Assembly: GCA_964494645.1 (NCBI GenBank)
Contig: CAZBSH010000027.1
Location: 1 to 29,947 of the forward strand
Direction: 5' to 3'
Length of the DNA stretch: 29,947 nt
From: Christensenella sp964494645
GTDB taxonomy: Bacteria > Bacillota > Clostridia > Christensenellales > Christensenellaceae
Part shown: in pieces, positions 1-7,984 of the stretch
How positions within the stretch are numbered: the first letter of the stretch is position 1
How the letters are laid out: each line of letters begins with the position of its first letter
The notes under the pieces: generated by a model
Databases searched by the model: none
The model's input: the letters and a program-made list of their open reading frames with translations, nothing else
What the model was told of the DNA's origin: nothing
Program-made: the position numbers and the translations under genes

Positions 1-38
1 GATATTAGGTGATACATCGTAAAAATTGGTTTGGACTT

Positions 39-82
39 CTCCTAAGGGCTAGTTATCGGTTCGATTCCGGTCGGGGGTACCA
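39..82 (+). other. 3' half of a tRNA-Arg(CCT)-like gene, candidate attachment site
   Basis: Reading back from CCA at 80-82, the sequence has a discriminator A (79), a 7-base acceptor 3' strand (72-78), and a T-arm with a 5-bp stem (55-59 with 67-71) around the loop TTCGATT. A 4-base variable region (51-54), a 5-base strand (46-50) and a 7-base loop CTCCTAA (39-45) follow, which would give anticodon CCT (Arg). The sequence before 39 has no strand complementary to 46-50, no D-arm and no 5' acceptor strand, so this is not a whole tRNA. tRNA 3' halves of this kind are known to be left at the junction of elements inserted by tyrosine integrases. The alternative is a decayed tRNA. A tmRNA 3' end was considered and does not fit. 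Confidence 0.45.
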
Positions 83-109
83 CGTCGGAGCAAACTATGC
101 TGCGCTCCA

Positions 110-148
110 AACCCTCGCAAATGCGAGGGTTTTGCATTTGCGAGGGTT
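110..148 (+). terminator. Two alternative hairpins behind the tRNA fragment
   Basis: Bases 110-118 pair with 123-131, a 9-bp stem with a 4-base loop followed by only three T's, so it would be a weak terminator. The same left strand, extended to 110-124, is also perfectly complementary over 15 bases to 134-148. The two hairpins exclude each other. A further small inverted repeat, GGAGC/GCTCC (87-91 and 104-108), lies between the CCA end and this structure. The remaining stretch to 375 holds no gene that I can support. Confidence 0.4.
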
Positions 149-375
149 ACGCCTACTCTTCACCGCCCGGTCCACTTTGTTATACTTGCGCGGGGTCTCT
201 TGAAAGCTTTTCACAAGATGTACGCTATTGCAATCAATTATCTCTTTGGGTATTTATTTGCGCTTCCCAAAAAGTATTCGCATATACTTTTGATACCGCA
301 AACCAACGTCGCAAAAACATATACGGCGCAGATAATCAACAATATGAAAAAGATTGTTCCTCTCTTCATCATTGA

Positions 376-1551
376 TTAAAAATATGAGTTATACGCTACC
401 CATATACTTCCGCTGCCATCTTCTTCCGCACGAACGCCGACCGAAATATCAGCCATCTCGTCCACATACCACACCATCTCATATATATCGCCTGTTTTCT
501 CGTGGTTTAATGCGCTAAGCATATCCGTATATTGTGCTTGGTTTTCATAATTCTTCAACACCGCATCATAGTCCCTTCCCAGATAACGTTTTATCTCCCG
601 AATTAGTGCCTGCAAAAGCAACACATTGTCCGTATAGTTGCGATTTTCTTTGGTATATTCCAAAATATACTCTGTACAAAAAATACTTTCTGCCGCATAA
701 ACGTTCAAAGTACCGTTTCTATTTAGGAAAGTAACCGGCGCAGAATATTGAGTAGCGCCATCCAACTCTGTTTTTTGAGCGTTCGGCAGGGCAAGGATCT
801 CTTCTGGCGTGATGAAAAGATTTTCATCACGAAGATCACCCTCTTTAAAATTATACGGGTTGGGCGGCGATACAGGCTCGGGTACGCTTGACTCTATGCT
901 TTGTTCTGATTTTATCTGCTCATTCAAACTTTTCGTATCTGTGAATACGAGATAAAATGTTGTCACCTCTTCGGGTGGATAAACAATTAGTTCAATGCGC
1001 GTGCCACCATCCATCCAAAAGCAATAAATACTGGCTTTCAAATATTCCGAAAATTCGGCAGAGGAGATATCCTCACGCTCTTCCAAATAACGCGAGGGAC
1101 CGTATCGCTCTTCTAAAATATCCGCGAATGCTTCCTCTGCGGAAAACCGTAGATTCCCTTCCAACTCATATGCGTATCCTTGCTTGGTCGACCTTCCCTC
1201 ATAAAAACAGCAAAAAGCAGTCCCGCTTTTCACCCCCGCTTCTGTCAGTATATCCCTCAGTTCTTTTGTCGGCGGAATATTTCCGGTATAAATTTCTCCT
1301 GCAGTCTCTGCACTTTCTTCAAATCCGGATGGAATACTTTTTACAGAAGTGATTTCTTGTTTGTAAAATCCATACGGATCGATTCCGTCAAGAGGGATTC
1401 CCTCGTCCGCTTGCTCCCATGTTCGCTTTTTTCCAAACTGCTCCAGCAGACTGTCGATGCCCTGCGCATCACCTTGCTTTTGGAACAATAGCGAACATCC
1501 ACTTGTAAAAACAAGCGCCGCGATCAGAAAAATCACTCCGATTTTTTTCAT
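376..1551 (-). CDS. Putative lipoprotein of unknown function (second of a tandem pair)
   Basis: A 391-residue secreted lipoprotein of no recognised family. The first 22 residues are a lipoprotein signal (MKKIG start, hydrophobic core, TSGC with Cys19 as likely lipidation site). The start at 1551 is chosen because AAGGAG lies 8 bases upstream; an ATG two codons earlier is only 2 bases from it, and the longer reading frame would run into the gene upstream. The mature part is acidic and mixed alpha/beta with no obvious repeats; a proline-rich stretch (EPVSPPNP) near residue 220 may link two domains. The signal peptide and the next 20 or so residues closely match the preceding gene, after which the two proteins diverge. 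It lies 88 bases behind that gene, at the end of the sensor operon. No terminator was seen after it. Confidence 0.8.
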   Translation of the reverse strand: MKKIGVIFLIAALVFTSGCSLLFQKQGDAQGIDSLLEQFGKKRTWEQADEGIPLDGIDPYGFYKQEITSVKSIPSGFEESAETAGEIYTGNIPPTKELRDILTEAGVKSGTAFCCFYEGRSTKQGYAYELEGNLRFSAEEAFADILEERYGPSRYLEEREDISSAEFSEYLKASIYCFWMDGGTRIELIVYPPEEVTTFYLVFTDTKSLNEQIKSEQSIESSVPEPVSPPNPYNFKEGDLRDENLFITPEEILALPNAQKTELDGATQYSAPVTFLNRNGTLNVYAAESIFCTEYILEYTKENRNYTDNVLLLQALIREIKRYLGRDYDAVLKNYENQAQYTDMLSALNHEKTGDIYEMVWYVDEMADISVGVRAEEDGSGSIWVAYNSYF

Positions 1552-1639
1552 AACCATAACTCCTTTTCCTATTGCAAAGAACCGGTTTTCTTCCAGCAGA
1601 AATTCCTTAAAAATAATCTGCGAATGCTCCTCATCCGGT

Positions 1640-2707
1640 CTAATTAAGTGTATAGGTGCCTCCAAAATAATTGTTTTGCACAACAATATGTTCCGAATCA
1701 ATCTGTTCGAAGGTCGCATCGCCAAATTTACCGTGACCGCTAAAGCTTGCCCTGTTACCTGAAATGGATATTGTTTCATTCCAAACGTTATCATCACCAA
1801 AGTCTATTGTTAAATTTGTGCCATTAATCGTAAGAAATGGATTCCCGCCTTCCAACGGATAATAGGTTCCGCTGATTAGTGTTTGCGGTGCCGGCGTGGG
1901 GGTAGATACCGGTTTGGGGGTTGGCACGGATGCCGGTTTAGGGGTTGGTGTAGGCAAAGCGGTTTCGCCATAGGAATAAATGAAAATGGCAATATCACCA
2001 TTGAGATGTCCCAAGGCGGCACTTGACATTGGGGCAAAGCACATCACCAGCCGCATATCATTGGCTAACGGATCCCATGCGCGGGAAAATTCATATTGGT
2101 CATCAGAAGCAGCTGCCAAAATCGTTTTAATGGTTTCATCATCGAAATTTAAATCTTCTATGCGATCCTTTCCGTCCGAGTAATAGTAATAATAAAAACC
2201 TTCGTTGTGTTCGCCGTATTGATCGGCTACCGTTTGACAAAGGGCATTGTACAACATCAATTTGTCGTCCAAAGTGGCATCATCAGTAAAGACATAGTAT
2301 TTGCAAACCACACTGTGGTCAGAGTAGACAGAGGCGGAAAACTCGGTAACGGAATTTACAAATGGAAATGCGGTTCTACCGGTGCCTTTGTATTTTTCCA
2401 GTATATTGGTGTCCGGATATTTCACGAAATACTCTGTATCATAATCCAACTTCTCAAATACAGAGTGTTGATCGTTCAAATAATCATATTGATCGATGAC
2501 GGAAAAAGGGATGTCCTCTAAACCGGTATATGCATCATTGCTCGCAGAGGGCTGCGTTGGTGCAAAGGAAGGTTCTTGGGTCCCTCTACCAAACTTTTCT
2601 AAAAAATTACTCCTGTCTTGCTCTTTATTTTGCCGACCAAACATCAGCGAACATCCGCTCACAAAAATAAGCGCCGCAATCAAAAAAACGATCCCGATTT
2701 TTTTCAT
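1640..2707 (-). CDS. Putative lipoprotein with Pro/Thr-rich linker (first of a tandem pair)
   Basis: A 355-residue secreted lipoprotein of no recognised family. The signal peptide ends in VSGC, a good lipobox with Cys19. The start at 2707 has AAAGGAG 8 bases upstream; more distant in-frame ATGs lack a binding site. Two parts are visible: an N-terminal domain of about 230 residues rich in Tyr, Asp and Phe, then a linker of PTPTPKP-type repeats (about residues 255-280), then a C-terminal domain of about 80 residues with alternating Gly, Asn and Thr that looks like a small beta-structure. Such linkers usually separate extracellular domains or span the cell wall. The gene follows the YesN-type regulator by 93 bases and may have its own promoter, with a possible -10 TATACT at 2736-2741 on the minus strand. 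Function unknown. Confidence 0.82.
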   Translation of the reverse strand: MKKIGIVFLIAALIFVSGCSLMFGRQNKEQDRSNFLEKFGRGTQEPSFAPTQPSASNDAYTGLEDIPFSVIDQYDYLNDQHSVFEKLDYDTEYFVKYPDTNILEKYKGTGRTAFPFVNSVTEFSASVYSDHSVVCKYYVFTDDATLDDKLMLYNALCQTVADQYGEHNEGFYYYYYSDGKDRIEDLNFDDETIKTILAAASDDQYEFSRAWDPLANDMRLVMCFAPMSSAALGHLNGDIAIFIYSYGETALPTPTPKPASVPTPKPVSTPTPAPQTLISGTYYPLEGGNPFLTINGTNLTIDFGDDNVWNETISISGNRASFSGHGKFGDATFEQIDSEHIVVQNNYFGGTYTLN

Positions 2708-2800
2708 ACCTATCACTCCTTTGCTCATTGCTTTCAGTATAGCCTTTCGCAAAGAATACAAAAATGGAAAAAATACATATCGATTTGTAGAATATTCATT

Positions 2801-3586
2801 TTAAATTTCTTCATGTAAAAGGAAAACAGATCTTTCCTTAGGTTCTTCTTTCACGCGCAAACCGCTTGATTTGCGATATTCGCTGGGAGACATCCCATAA
2901 TAATCTCGAAACACCTTGCAAAAATAATAATAGTCCGCATAGCCGACCTCAAGTCCAATCACTTTAAAAGGCTCCTTGCCTTCTTTAATCAGCCTTGCAG
3001 CCTCTTGCATACGTAATTCAGAAATAAAGCGCGTCAATGTCTGCTCTTGATGCTTGGCAAAAAGATTGCATATATAATTCGCGCTCAAATTAAATTGCTT
3101 TGAGAGCATCTTTAAACTGATCGATTCTCTGTAATTCTCTTTTACGTAGATGATCAATTTTAAAAACTCCGGATTGATTCCCGCATCTTCGGTTTTAGGT
3201 TCTCCACCCTTTATCCGTACCAGCTTCTTGTATAATTTTTGGAGTAAAAATGACATATCGTTTTGCTCCAAAGGCTTTAAAATATAATCGAATCCTTTGT
3301 TTAAAAAAAACGAACGGGAATCCTCAAACGTCCCATAGGCTGATAGGAGCACAAATTCACATTCCAGCTCTCCTTTCAGGCACGTCATCAATTCAATTCC
3401 GTCCATAGATGGCATCTTTAAATCCGTGAAAACCACATCCGGCTTTAACGCAAGAATCTCCTCTTTTGCCTGCGATGCGGACGTTGAAAATCCGCATACC
3501 GTAAAACCGTTATCCATCCAGGGAACTGTTGTCACAATTTCTGAAAGGATCAGCTCTTCATCGTCCACCACATAAACGTGAAACAT
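2801..3586 (-). CDS. Response regulator, YesN type (receiver plus AraC helix-turn-helix)
   Basis: A 261-residue cytoplasmic transcription regulator. The receiver domain spans about 1-120, with the acidic pair at Asp8-Asp9, the phospho-acceptor Asp55 in the FTDLKMP stretch and Lys104 in the ILKP motif. The C-terminal AraC/XylS domain spans about 150-245, with both helix-turn-helices and the family signature around VGYADYYYFCKVFRDYYGMSPSEYR. It lacks the long middle region of many YesN proteins, so it is short for the group (often 350-530 residues). AGGAG lies 7 bases before the ATG. It starts 21 bases after the sensor kinase, which is its evident partner. Known relatives control nearby carbohydrate or solute transport genes; here the likely targets are its own operon and the lipoprotein genes behind it. 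Confidence 0.95.
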   Translation of the reverse strand: MFHVYVVDDEELILSEIVTTVPWMDNGFTVCGFSTSASQAKEEILALKPDVVFTDLKMPSMDGIELMTCLKGELECEFVLLSAYGTFEDSRSFFLNKGFDYILKPLEQNDMSFLLQKLYKKLVRIKGGEPKTEDAGINPEFLKLIIYVKENYRESISLKMLSKQFNLSANYICNLFAKHQEQTLTRFISELRMQEAARLIKEGKEPFKVIGLEVGYADYYYFCKVFRDYYGMSPSEYRKSSGLRVKEEPKERSVFLLHEEI

Positions 3587-3607
3587 CCAATTTCTCCTTT
3601 TGTTCGA

Positions 3608-5128
3608 TTAAATTGTGGTGTCCGGCAAAAGCGGCAACGTCACGATTGTGGTTGTACCGACACCCTCTGCACTTTCAACCGAAACACCATATTTCACACC
3701 ATACTGCGACACAATCCGCTTTTGAATATTCACAAGCGCAACACCGCTGAGACCTTCTTTGGGATACTCGTTTTTGTGTGCATTTTTCAGCGCATTCTGA
3801 AGCGCTTCGAGCTTAGATTTTGGAATACCTGCCCCATTGTCCGAAATTTTAAATACCATTTCGTCTTCCATGATAGAAGCGCTCACTTCTACGGCAAATC
3901 CCTCGTTTTCTTTACTGAATCCGTGTAAAAAAGCATTTTCAAGTATCGGCTGCAAAACGAACGCCGGCATAACGTAATTGACCAACTCTTCGTTAATATC
4001 CATTGTAACCGAATAGCGTTTATTGTGCCGTATATTCATGATTGCTATATATCGTTCAAGAACGTTGATTTCTAAAAAGACATTACATAGACCTCTTTGC
4101 TGATGCCTTAATATTTCGCAGAGATCCCGCATAATTGTTTGGGCATTTTCCGTCTCTTTCTTTCCGATCAATAGTTCTATGTTTTTCAACGTATTCACAA
4201 CAAAATGCGCATCCATCTGCCTGCCCAACAACCCCATCTGCATTTGTTCCTTTGTAGAAAGCAACGGATTGATCATTGTTTTTGATAGGTATCTGTGCAA
4301 AATGAAAATCAAAAGCAGAAACAACAGCACAATAAACAGGCTGATACTTATAAATGCGGTATGCATAGGCGCATATATTTCGCCGGTAGCGCTCACTACG
4401 ACCGAAAGGTCGCTTCCCTCCATCTGCTTTTCGGCAAAGAAAGCGTAGGACTGGTACAGCTCAGATTTTTGCTTCCCTTCCAGTGACGTTTGGGTTGAGA
4501 GCAGCACCTTGTCCTCTGAAACAACGGAAGTTTCCAGACCTGAAATCCGCTCTTGCTCAAGCACCCTCCTCGTCCTGGAAAGAGAGTTCACAATAATAAC
4601 ACTGCCTATACGCTCCGCGTAAGTGCTCGTTGTCGAAAAAACCGGGCTAATATAAAAAAAACAACCGATTCCATCCAGCATCAGCGTATGGAAAGCGGCA
4701 TCCTCATTTTTAAATTCGTTAAATACCTTGGTGATAGAATGATTGCTCAAGCTGCCCACAAAACGATAAAAATCTCCGCTTTCATTTACGATTACAACAT
4801 GATCGAACGGATTATCGATCCCCATGACCTTAGCAACGATCTCACTGATCCCTTCCGATTTTTCATAATATGCCGCTACATCTTTCTCTGTCAAAAACTC
4901 CTTCACATAGGAGCTTCCGCCAATCAAAGCGGCGCCAACCTTTATTTCGGAGATATCTGCATCTATTGTTTCGAGCAAACGTTGGGACTTCACTTCCATA
5001 TTGTCATATATGGCATTTTGATTGTGCACATAAACAAATCCATTATATACAATCCAAATACACAAGAGCGCGCAGGTGTATACAAACAACACGACAGTAA
5101 ATTTTTTTTGAAAAGATTTATGATTCAT
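3608..5128 (-). CDS. Membrane sensor histidine kinase, YesM type
   Basis: A 506-residue histidine kinase. TM1 is at about 11-33, an extracellular sensor of about 220 residues follows, TM2 is at about 257-280, then the His-kinase domain. The H-box reads QMDAHFVVNTL with His308 (the family consensus is close to QINPHFLYNTL); the N-box QPILENAFLHG (393-403), the G-box DNGAG (430-434) and the closing LVNIQKRI segment are present. Only 28 residues separate TM2 from His308, too few for the usual HAMP domain. The gene overlaps the end of the solute-binding gene by 11 bases and has only a weak binding site of its own, so translation is probably coupled. It should phosphorylate the regulator encoded next. 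The ligand is unknown; the upstream binding protein is a candidate partner. Confidence 0.94.
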   Translation of the reverse strand: MNHKSFQKKFTVVLFVYTCALLCIWIVYNGFVYVHNQNAIYDNMEVKSQRLLETIDADISEIKVGAALIGGSSYVKEFLTEKDVAAYYEKSEGISEIVAKVMGIDNPFDHVVIVNESGDFYRFVGSLSNHSITKVFNEFKNEDAAFHTLMLDGIGCFFYISPVFSTTSTYAERIGSVIIVNSLSRTRRVLEQERISGLETSVVSEDKVLLSTQTSLEGKQKSELYQSYAFFAEKQMEGSDLSVVVSATGEIYAPMHTAFISISLFIVLLFLLLIFILHRYLSKTMINPLLSTKEQMQMGLLGRQMDAHFVVNTLKNIELLIGKKETENAQTIMRDLCEILRHQQRGLCNVFLEINVLERYIAIMNIRHNKRYSVTMDINEELVNYVMPAFVLQPILENAFLHGFSKENEGFAVEVSASIMEDEMVFKISDNGAGIPKSKLEALQNALKNAHKNEYPKEGLSGVALVNIQKRIVSQYGVKYGVSVESAEGVGTTTIVTLPLLPDTTI

Positions 5129-6731
5129 CTCTTTTTATTTCTCGGTCATACGCAGACTGCACCGTTTTTAAAAACTCATAGAGACCGGTTTGCGCATACC
5201 CGTCGACATACGCTCCCCATTCCGCATCATCATAAACATCTTTTTCGCCTGTAATGAAGTCTATGATTGCATTTTTGGTATATCCCTCTATTTTCGGCTG
5301 TAATTCTTGTATAATTTCATCTTCCGCCGATGAGTAAACAAGCGCGCCAATCAACTCTTGTGGCTCAAAAGGAACATATTTCATCGCCGCCTGCGCATTC
5401 ATATACTCTCCATCCGTGGCATTGCCATCCCATGTTACCCCTCCCGAATACTCAGGCCTCGAAACATAGGGAACGATCTGTTTCAAATGTTTATTTTGAG
5501 GGTTATTCCATAACTGATTTTTGATTTCTATTGTCGCAGGCGTACCATAAATGCTCACCTGACCGTCTTTTGGAATATCCCAATCCATTCCCTGCTCGCC
5601 ATAACGCCCGCGCAGGCACGCTTCTTCACTCAACATAAAATCAAACAACGCAAAAACTTCCTCTGGATATTCGCAAGCGGAAGTAATCACGCCGTTTACC
5701 TTTGGCAACGGAATGCTGACTGTTGCAAATTGGGCGCCGTTCGGTCCTTTGATCGGCGCGATCCCAACATAACGAGATAGCACCTCCGGAGAATTTTGTT
5801 GAACGGTATACGTGATACCGGGCGAGGTAAAGCCGCCTAAAATGTCACGCCTGTCCGTAGCCATTTGTTTCATTTGCGTATCGTCCTGCGTAAAACTGTT
5901 TTCATAAATCAGACCATCTTTATAAAGTCCGTTCATATACTTTAAAGCCTCTCGCCATTCATCCCGAATCGGCGCAAAACTTATGTTCCCATTTTCTAAA
6001 AGCAGGCGCATATTTTTTTCATTGTTATAAATAAACGCGTTAAAAATATAATCGTACATCTGCTTCCCCATGTATTTCTCCGTACCTGCAAGGGGAATTT
6101 CATCGTTGATGCCATTTTTATTCGGATCTTGCGTCAAGAAAGCATATAGGACACTTCTAAATTCTTCTGTTGTTGTGGGAATTTGCAGCCCTAACGAATC
6201 AAGCCATCCTTTGTTTAGCCACATGATTTGGCGATACCTCGTTATAATAGAGGAGGAAAACCCCGGCATAAAGTAAATGTTTCCGTCGGGCGAGGTCATA
6301 TATTCCTTAATATTGTAATCCGATAGCTCACTCCAAACGGACTTCAGATTTGCGCCATGCTCCTCAATCATTTCATTGAGGGGAACAATGACGCCGCTTT
6401 TCCCTAAATTTTCCAAACCGGCACCATTAAAAATCGAATAATTACTGATTCCCACATATGCGTCGGGCAACTCATTCCCGGTCAACAGCGCAGTACGAAT
6501 AATGTCTTCCGCATTTTTTTCAGGCAGCCAAACCATCTTGATGATTAATCCTGTCTGTTCCTCCAACCACAATTTATAAGCGTTTGTATCAAAATCTTCG
6601 ATAAATGAATTTTGAGGTGCACAAAGTGTAACAACCTTGCGATCGCTTTCTTTTTGAGCGGATACATCACAAGCAACGATCACAAAAAAAATGATGATAA
6701 AAAGAAAAACAGAAATAACGCGTCTTATCAT
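5118..6731 (-). CDS. Extracellular solute-binding lipoprotein (family 1, LipO-like)
   Basis: A 537-residue lipid-anchored binding protein. The signal peptide ends IVAC with Cys21. The body has features of the large carbohydrate-type binding proteins of Firmicutes often called LipO or YtcQ: an early TGNELPDAY segment, a calcium-loop-like DPNKNGINDEIPL at 202-214, and a late conserved Trp/Gly-rich region. TGAGG lies 6 bases before the ATG. In other genomes such genes sit with LplB/LplC-type permeases and a YesMN pair; here the kinase and regulator follow directly but no permease gene is in the window. It may therefore present its ligand to the kinase, or work with a permease encoded elsewhere. 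Sugar specificity cannot be read from the sequence. Confidence 0.9.
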   Translation of the reverse strand: MIRRVISVFLFIIIFFVIVACDVSAQKESDRKVVTLCAPQNSFIEDFDTNAYKLWLEEQTGLIIKMVWLPEKNAEDIIRTALLTGNELPDAYVGISNYSIFNGAGLENLGKSGVIVPLNEMIEEHGANLKSVWSELSDYNIKEYMTSPDGNIYFMPGFSSSIITRYRQIMWLNKGWLDSLGLQIPTTTEEFRSVLYAFLTQDPNKNGINDEIPLAGTEKYMGKQMYDYIFNAFIYNNEKNMRLLLENGNISFAPIRDEWREALKYMNGLYKDGLIYENSFTQDDTQMKQMATDRRDILGGFTSPGITYTVQQNSPEVLSRYVGIAPIKGPNGAQFATVSIPLPKVNGVITSACEYPEEVFALFDFMLSEEACLRGRYGEQGMDWDIPKDGQVSIYGTPATIEIKNQLWNNPQNKHLKQIVPYVSRPEYSGGVTWDGNATDGEYMNAQAAMKYVPFEPQELIGALVYSSAEDEIIQELQPKIEGYTKNAIIDFITGEKDVYDDAEWGAYVDGYAQTGLYEFLKTVQSAYDREIKRDES

Positions 6732-6740
6732 TTTTTGCCT

Positions 6741-6804
6741 CAGGTATGTTTTAGAGATGTCCAGTTATAATGTCATGATAGCATACCTGCATATTTCCAG
6801 TCAA
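6741..6804 (-). promoter_or_regulatory. Promoter of the binding protein-kinase-regulator operon, with inverted repeat
   Basis: On the minus strand TTGACT (6804-6799), an 18-base spacer and TATCAT (6780-6775) preceded by TGC form a sigma-A type promoter with extended -10. An exact 8-base inverted repeat, CAGGTATG at 6741-6748 and CATACCTG at 6782-6789, has one arm in the spacer and the other about 20-28 bases downstream of the expected transcript start, just before the ribosome binding site. The arrangement suits an operator, but binding is inferred. Confidence 0.5.
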
Positions 6805-6886
6805 TCATCTTCGCCTATAGCAATGAAATGATTTCTTCATACATAACTATAGGCTCAGATTGACAATACACGGCGTATATCCCGCA

Positions 6887-7426
6887 TCATATCCGTTCCA
6901 GTTTTGCGCCGCAGTTGCGGCAGAAAACATTTGCGGAATCATTCTTTTCGTTGCAATTTGTACAAACTTTGATTTCCTGCTCATCCAAAGCATCAGAGGA
7001 GACACAATGGATCGGCTTCCCACAATTCGCGCAAAACGCCGCCTGTTCCTTATTCACGAATCCACATTTACAGCACTGCATGACCGTTTGTTCGAAGATC
7101 GGATATGCTTGCGAACGAACAGCTTCTACCTGCAAATCGAACGCCCTGTTCGTTTGTGCAATTTCTTCATTCAATGCTTTTATGCTGTCATATAGCCTCT
7201 CCGCTTCCAACAGATCATTTTGGATCGGCGCATTAGTCAGATCATCTCTGTTGAGAAACACTTTTTTACCAATTTCTTTATAGACAGAGAAAAGCATTTG
7301 CTCTGCTGACCTGATTTGACTAATTGAATAATTCAGCGCAGCCTTTCTTTTTGACTCAATCCCCAAAACCTCGGTCTCTGCTTTCGCTTTCTGAAAAAAC
7401 TCCGACATTTTATCGTTCACCGACAT
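6887..7426 (-). CDS. Cytoplasmic protein with N-terminal coiled coil and two zinc ribbons
   Basis: A 179-residue soluble protein. Residues 1-115 are predicted helical and charged, probably coiled coil (for example ALNEEIAQTNRAFDLQVEAVR). The C-terminal third has two four-cysteine zinc ribbons: Cys118 or 119/121 with Cys132/135, and Cys155/158 with Cys169/172, each ending in the CxNCG knuckle typical of small zinc-ribbon domains. There is no signal or membrane segment. The gene starts 23 bases after a second zinc-ribbon gene and is likely co-transcribed with it. Proteins of this build are common in Clostridia and mostly uncharacterised; the ribbons may mediate protein contacts. GGGGTG stands 8 bases before the ATG. 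Confidence 0.85.
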   Translation of the reverse strand: MSVNDKMSEFFQKAKAETEVLGIESKRKAALNYSISQIRSAEQMLFSVYKEIGKKVFLNRDDLTNAPIQNDLLEAERLYDSIKALNEEIAQTNRAFDLQVEAVRSQAYPIFEQTVMQCCKCGFVNKEQAAFCANCGKPIHCVSSDALDEQEIKVCTNCNEKNDSANVFCRNCGAKLERI

Positions 7427-7449
7427 GAGAACAACACCCCGCTATCGCA

Positions 7450-7914
7450 TCAGAAAAAGCTCATCATTCCGCCCATAAGTGAACCAATGCCTGAGAACAT
7501 ACTCATGACCGATGTATAAATGATTGCGATCACGAGCATGATGATCGCAATGACCATTCCTGCGATGGAAAGCCCTTTGCTTAACCCGTTCCTGTTTGCA
7601 AGCACGAGCCCAAAGATAGAAAGCCCGAGACCGATACAAATAAGAATAAAATTAAGCACCGGAATAGCCACCAGAAAAATGGACACGAGCGCAATAATAA
7701 AACCGATCAGTCCAAACATGTTGGATACGGGACTCACATATGATCTTGCCTGTGGATGCTGACCATAATATTGCTGCTGCGCCGGCTGTCTATATTGCTG
7801 CTGGTTTTGCTGTTGTGGATTTTGCCCTTGCTGCTGAGGATTGGTCGGTTGTCCGCATACCGGACAATGATTTGAACCATTTGGCATCTCGGTTCCGCAT
7901 TTTGTACAAAACAT
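7450..7914 (-). CDS. Zinc-ribbon membrane protein with glutamine-rich linker
   Basis: A 154-residue protein. A single zinc ribbon occupies the N-terminus (Cys3/Cys6 and Cys17/Cys20). A low-complexity Gln/Pro/Tyr-rich linker follows (about 24-60, many CAG/CAA codons), then hydrophobic segments at about 67-100 and 110-140 that should span the membrane two or three times, similar to DUF4190-like small membrane proteins. A ribosome binding site AAAGGA precedes the ATG. A stronger AGGAGG site lies 33 bases farther up, but the frame it serves is a shadow. Function unknown; co-transcription with the downstream soluble zinc-ribbon gene suggests that the two products act together. Confidence 0.85.
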   Translation of the reverse strand: MFCTKCGTEMPNGSNHCPVCGQPTNPQQQGQNPQQQNQQQYRQPAQQQYYGQHPQARSYVSPVSNMFGLIGFIIALVSIFLVAIPVLNFILICIGLGLSIFGLVLANRNGLSKGLSIAGMVIAIIMLVIAIIYTSVMSMFSGIGSLMGGMMSFF

Positions 7915-7984
7915 AATCTTTCCTTTGGCATGAATATCTCATGCACTCCTCCTATATTTATTATTGCAATTGGTATGCAAGGAG

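Noticed and set aside
1..82. End of a tmRNA (ssrA): a TTTGGAC stretch precedes a T-arm and CCA
   Set aside because: tmRNA has a 3' acceptor strand rich in C that pairs with a 5' GGGG; here the strand is CGGGGGT, and an 18-base gap separates GGAC from the T-arm.
9..375. Open frames at 9-203 and 97-375 on the plus strand
   Set aside because: They read through the tRNA fragment and its hairpins, have no ribosome binding site and show no protein-like composition.
1552..1800. Longer N-terminus for the lipoprotein at 376-1551
   Set aside because: It would overlap the upstream gene by 160 bases and bury the signal peptide; AAGGAG sits exactly before 1551.
7758..7843. CAG/CAA-rich repeat as a tandem DNA repeat
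   Set aside because: It encodes the Gln/Pro linker of the zinc-ribbon membrane protein, and no regular unit length is present.
7734..7946. Overlapping frame behind the strong AGGAGG at 7944-7953
   Set aside because: The frame is antisense-like in composition and shares the DNA of the zinc-ribbon gene, which has clear Cys motifs in its own frame.
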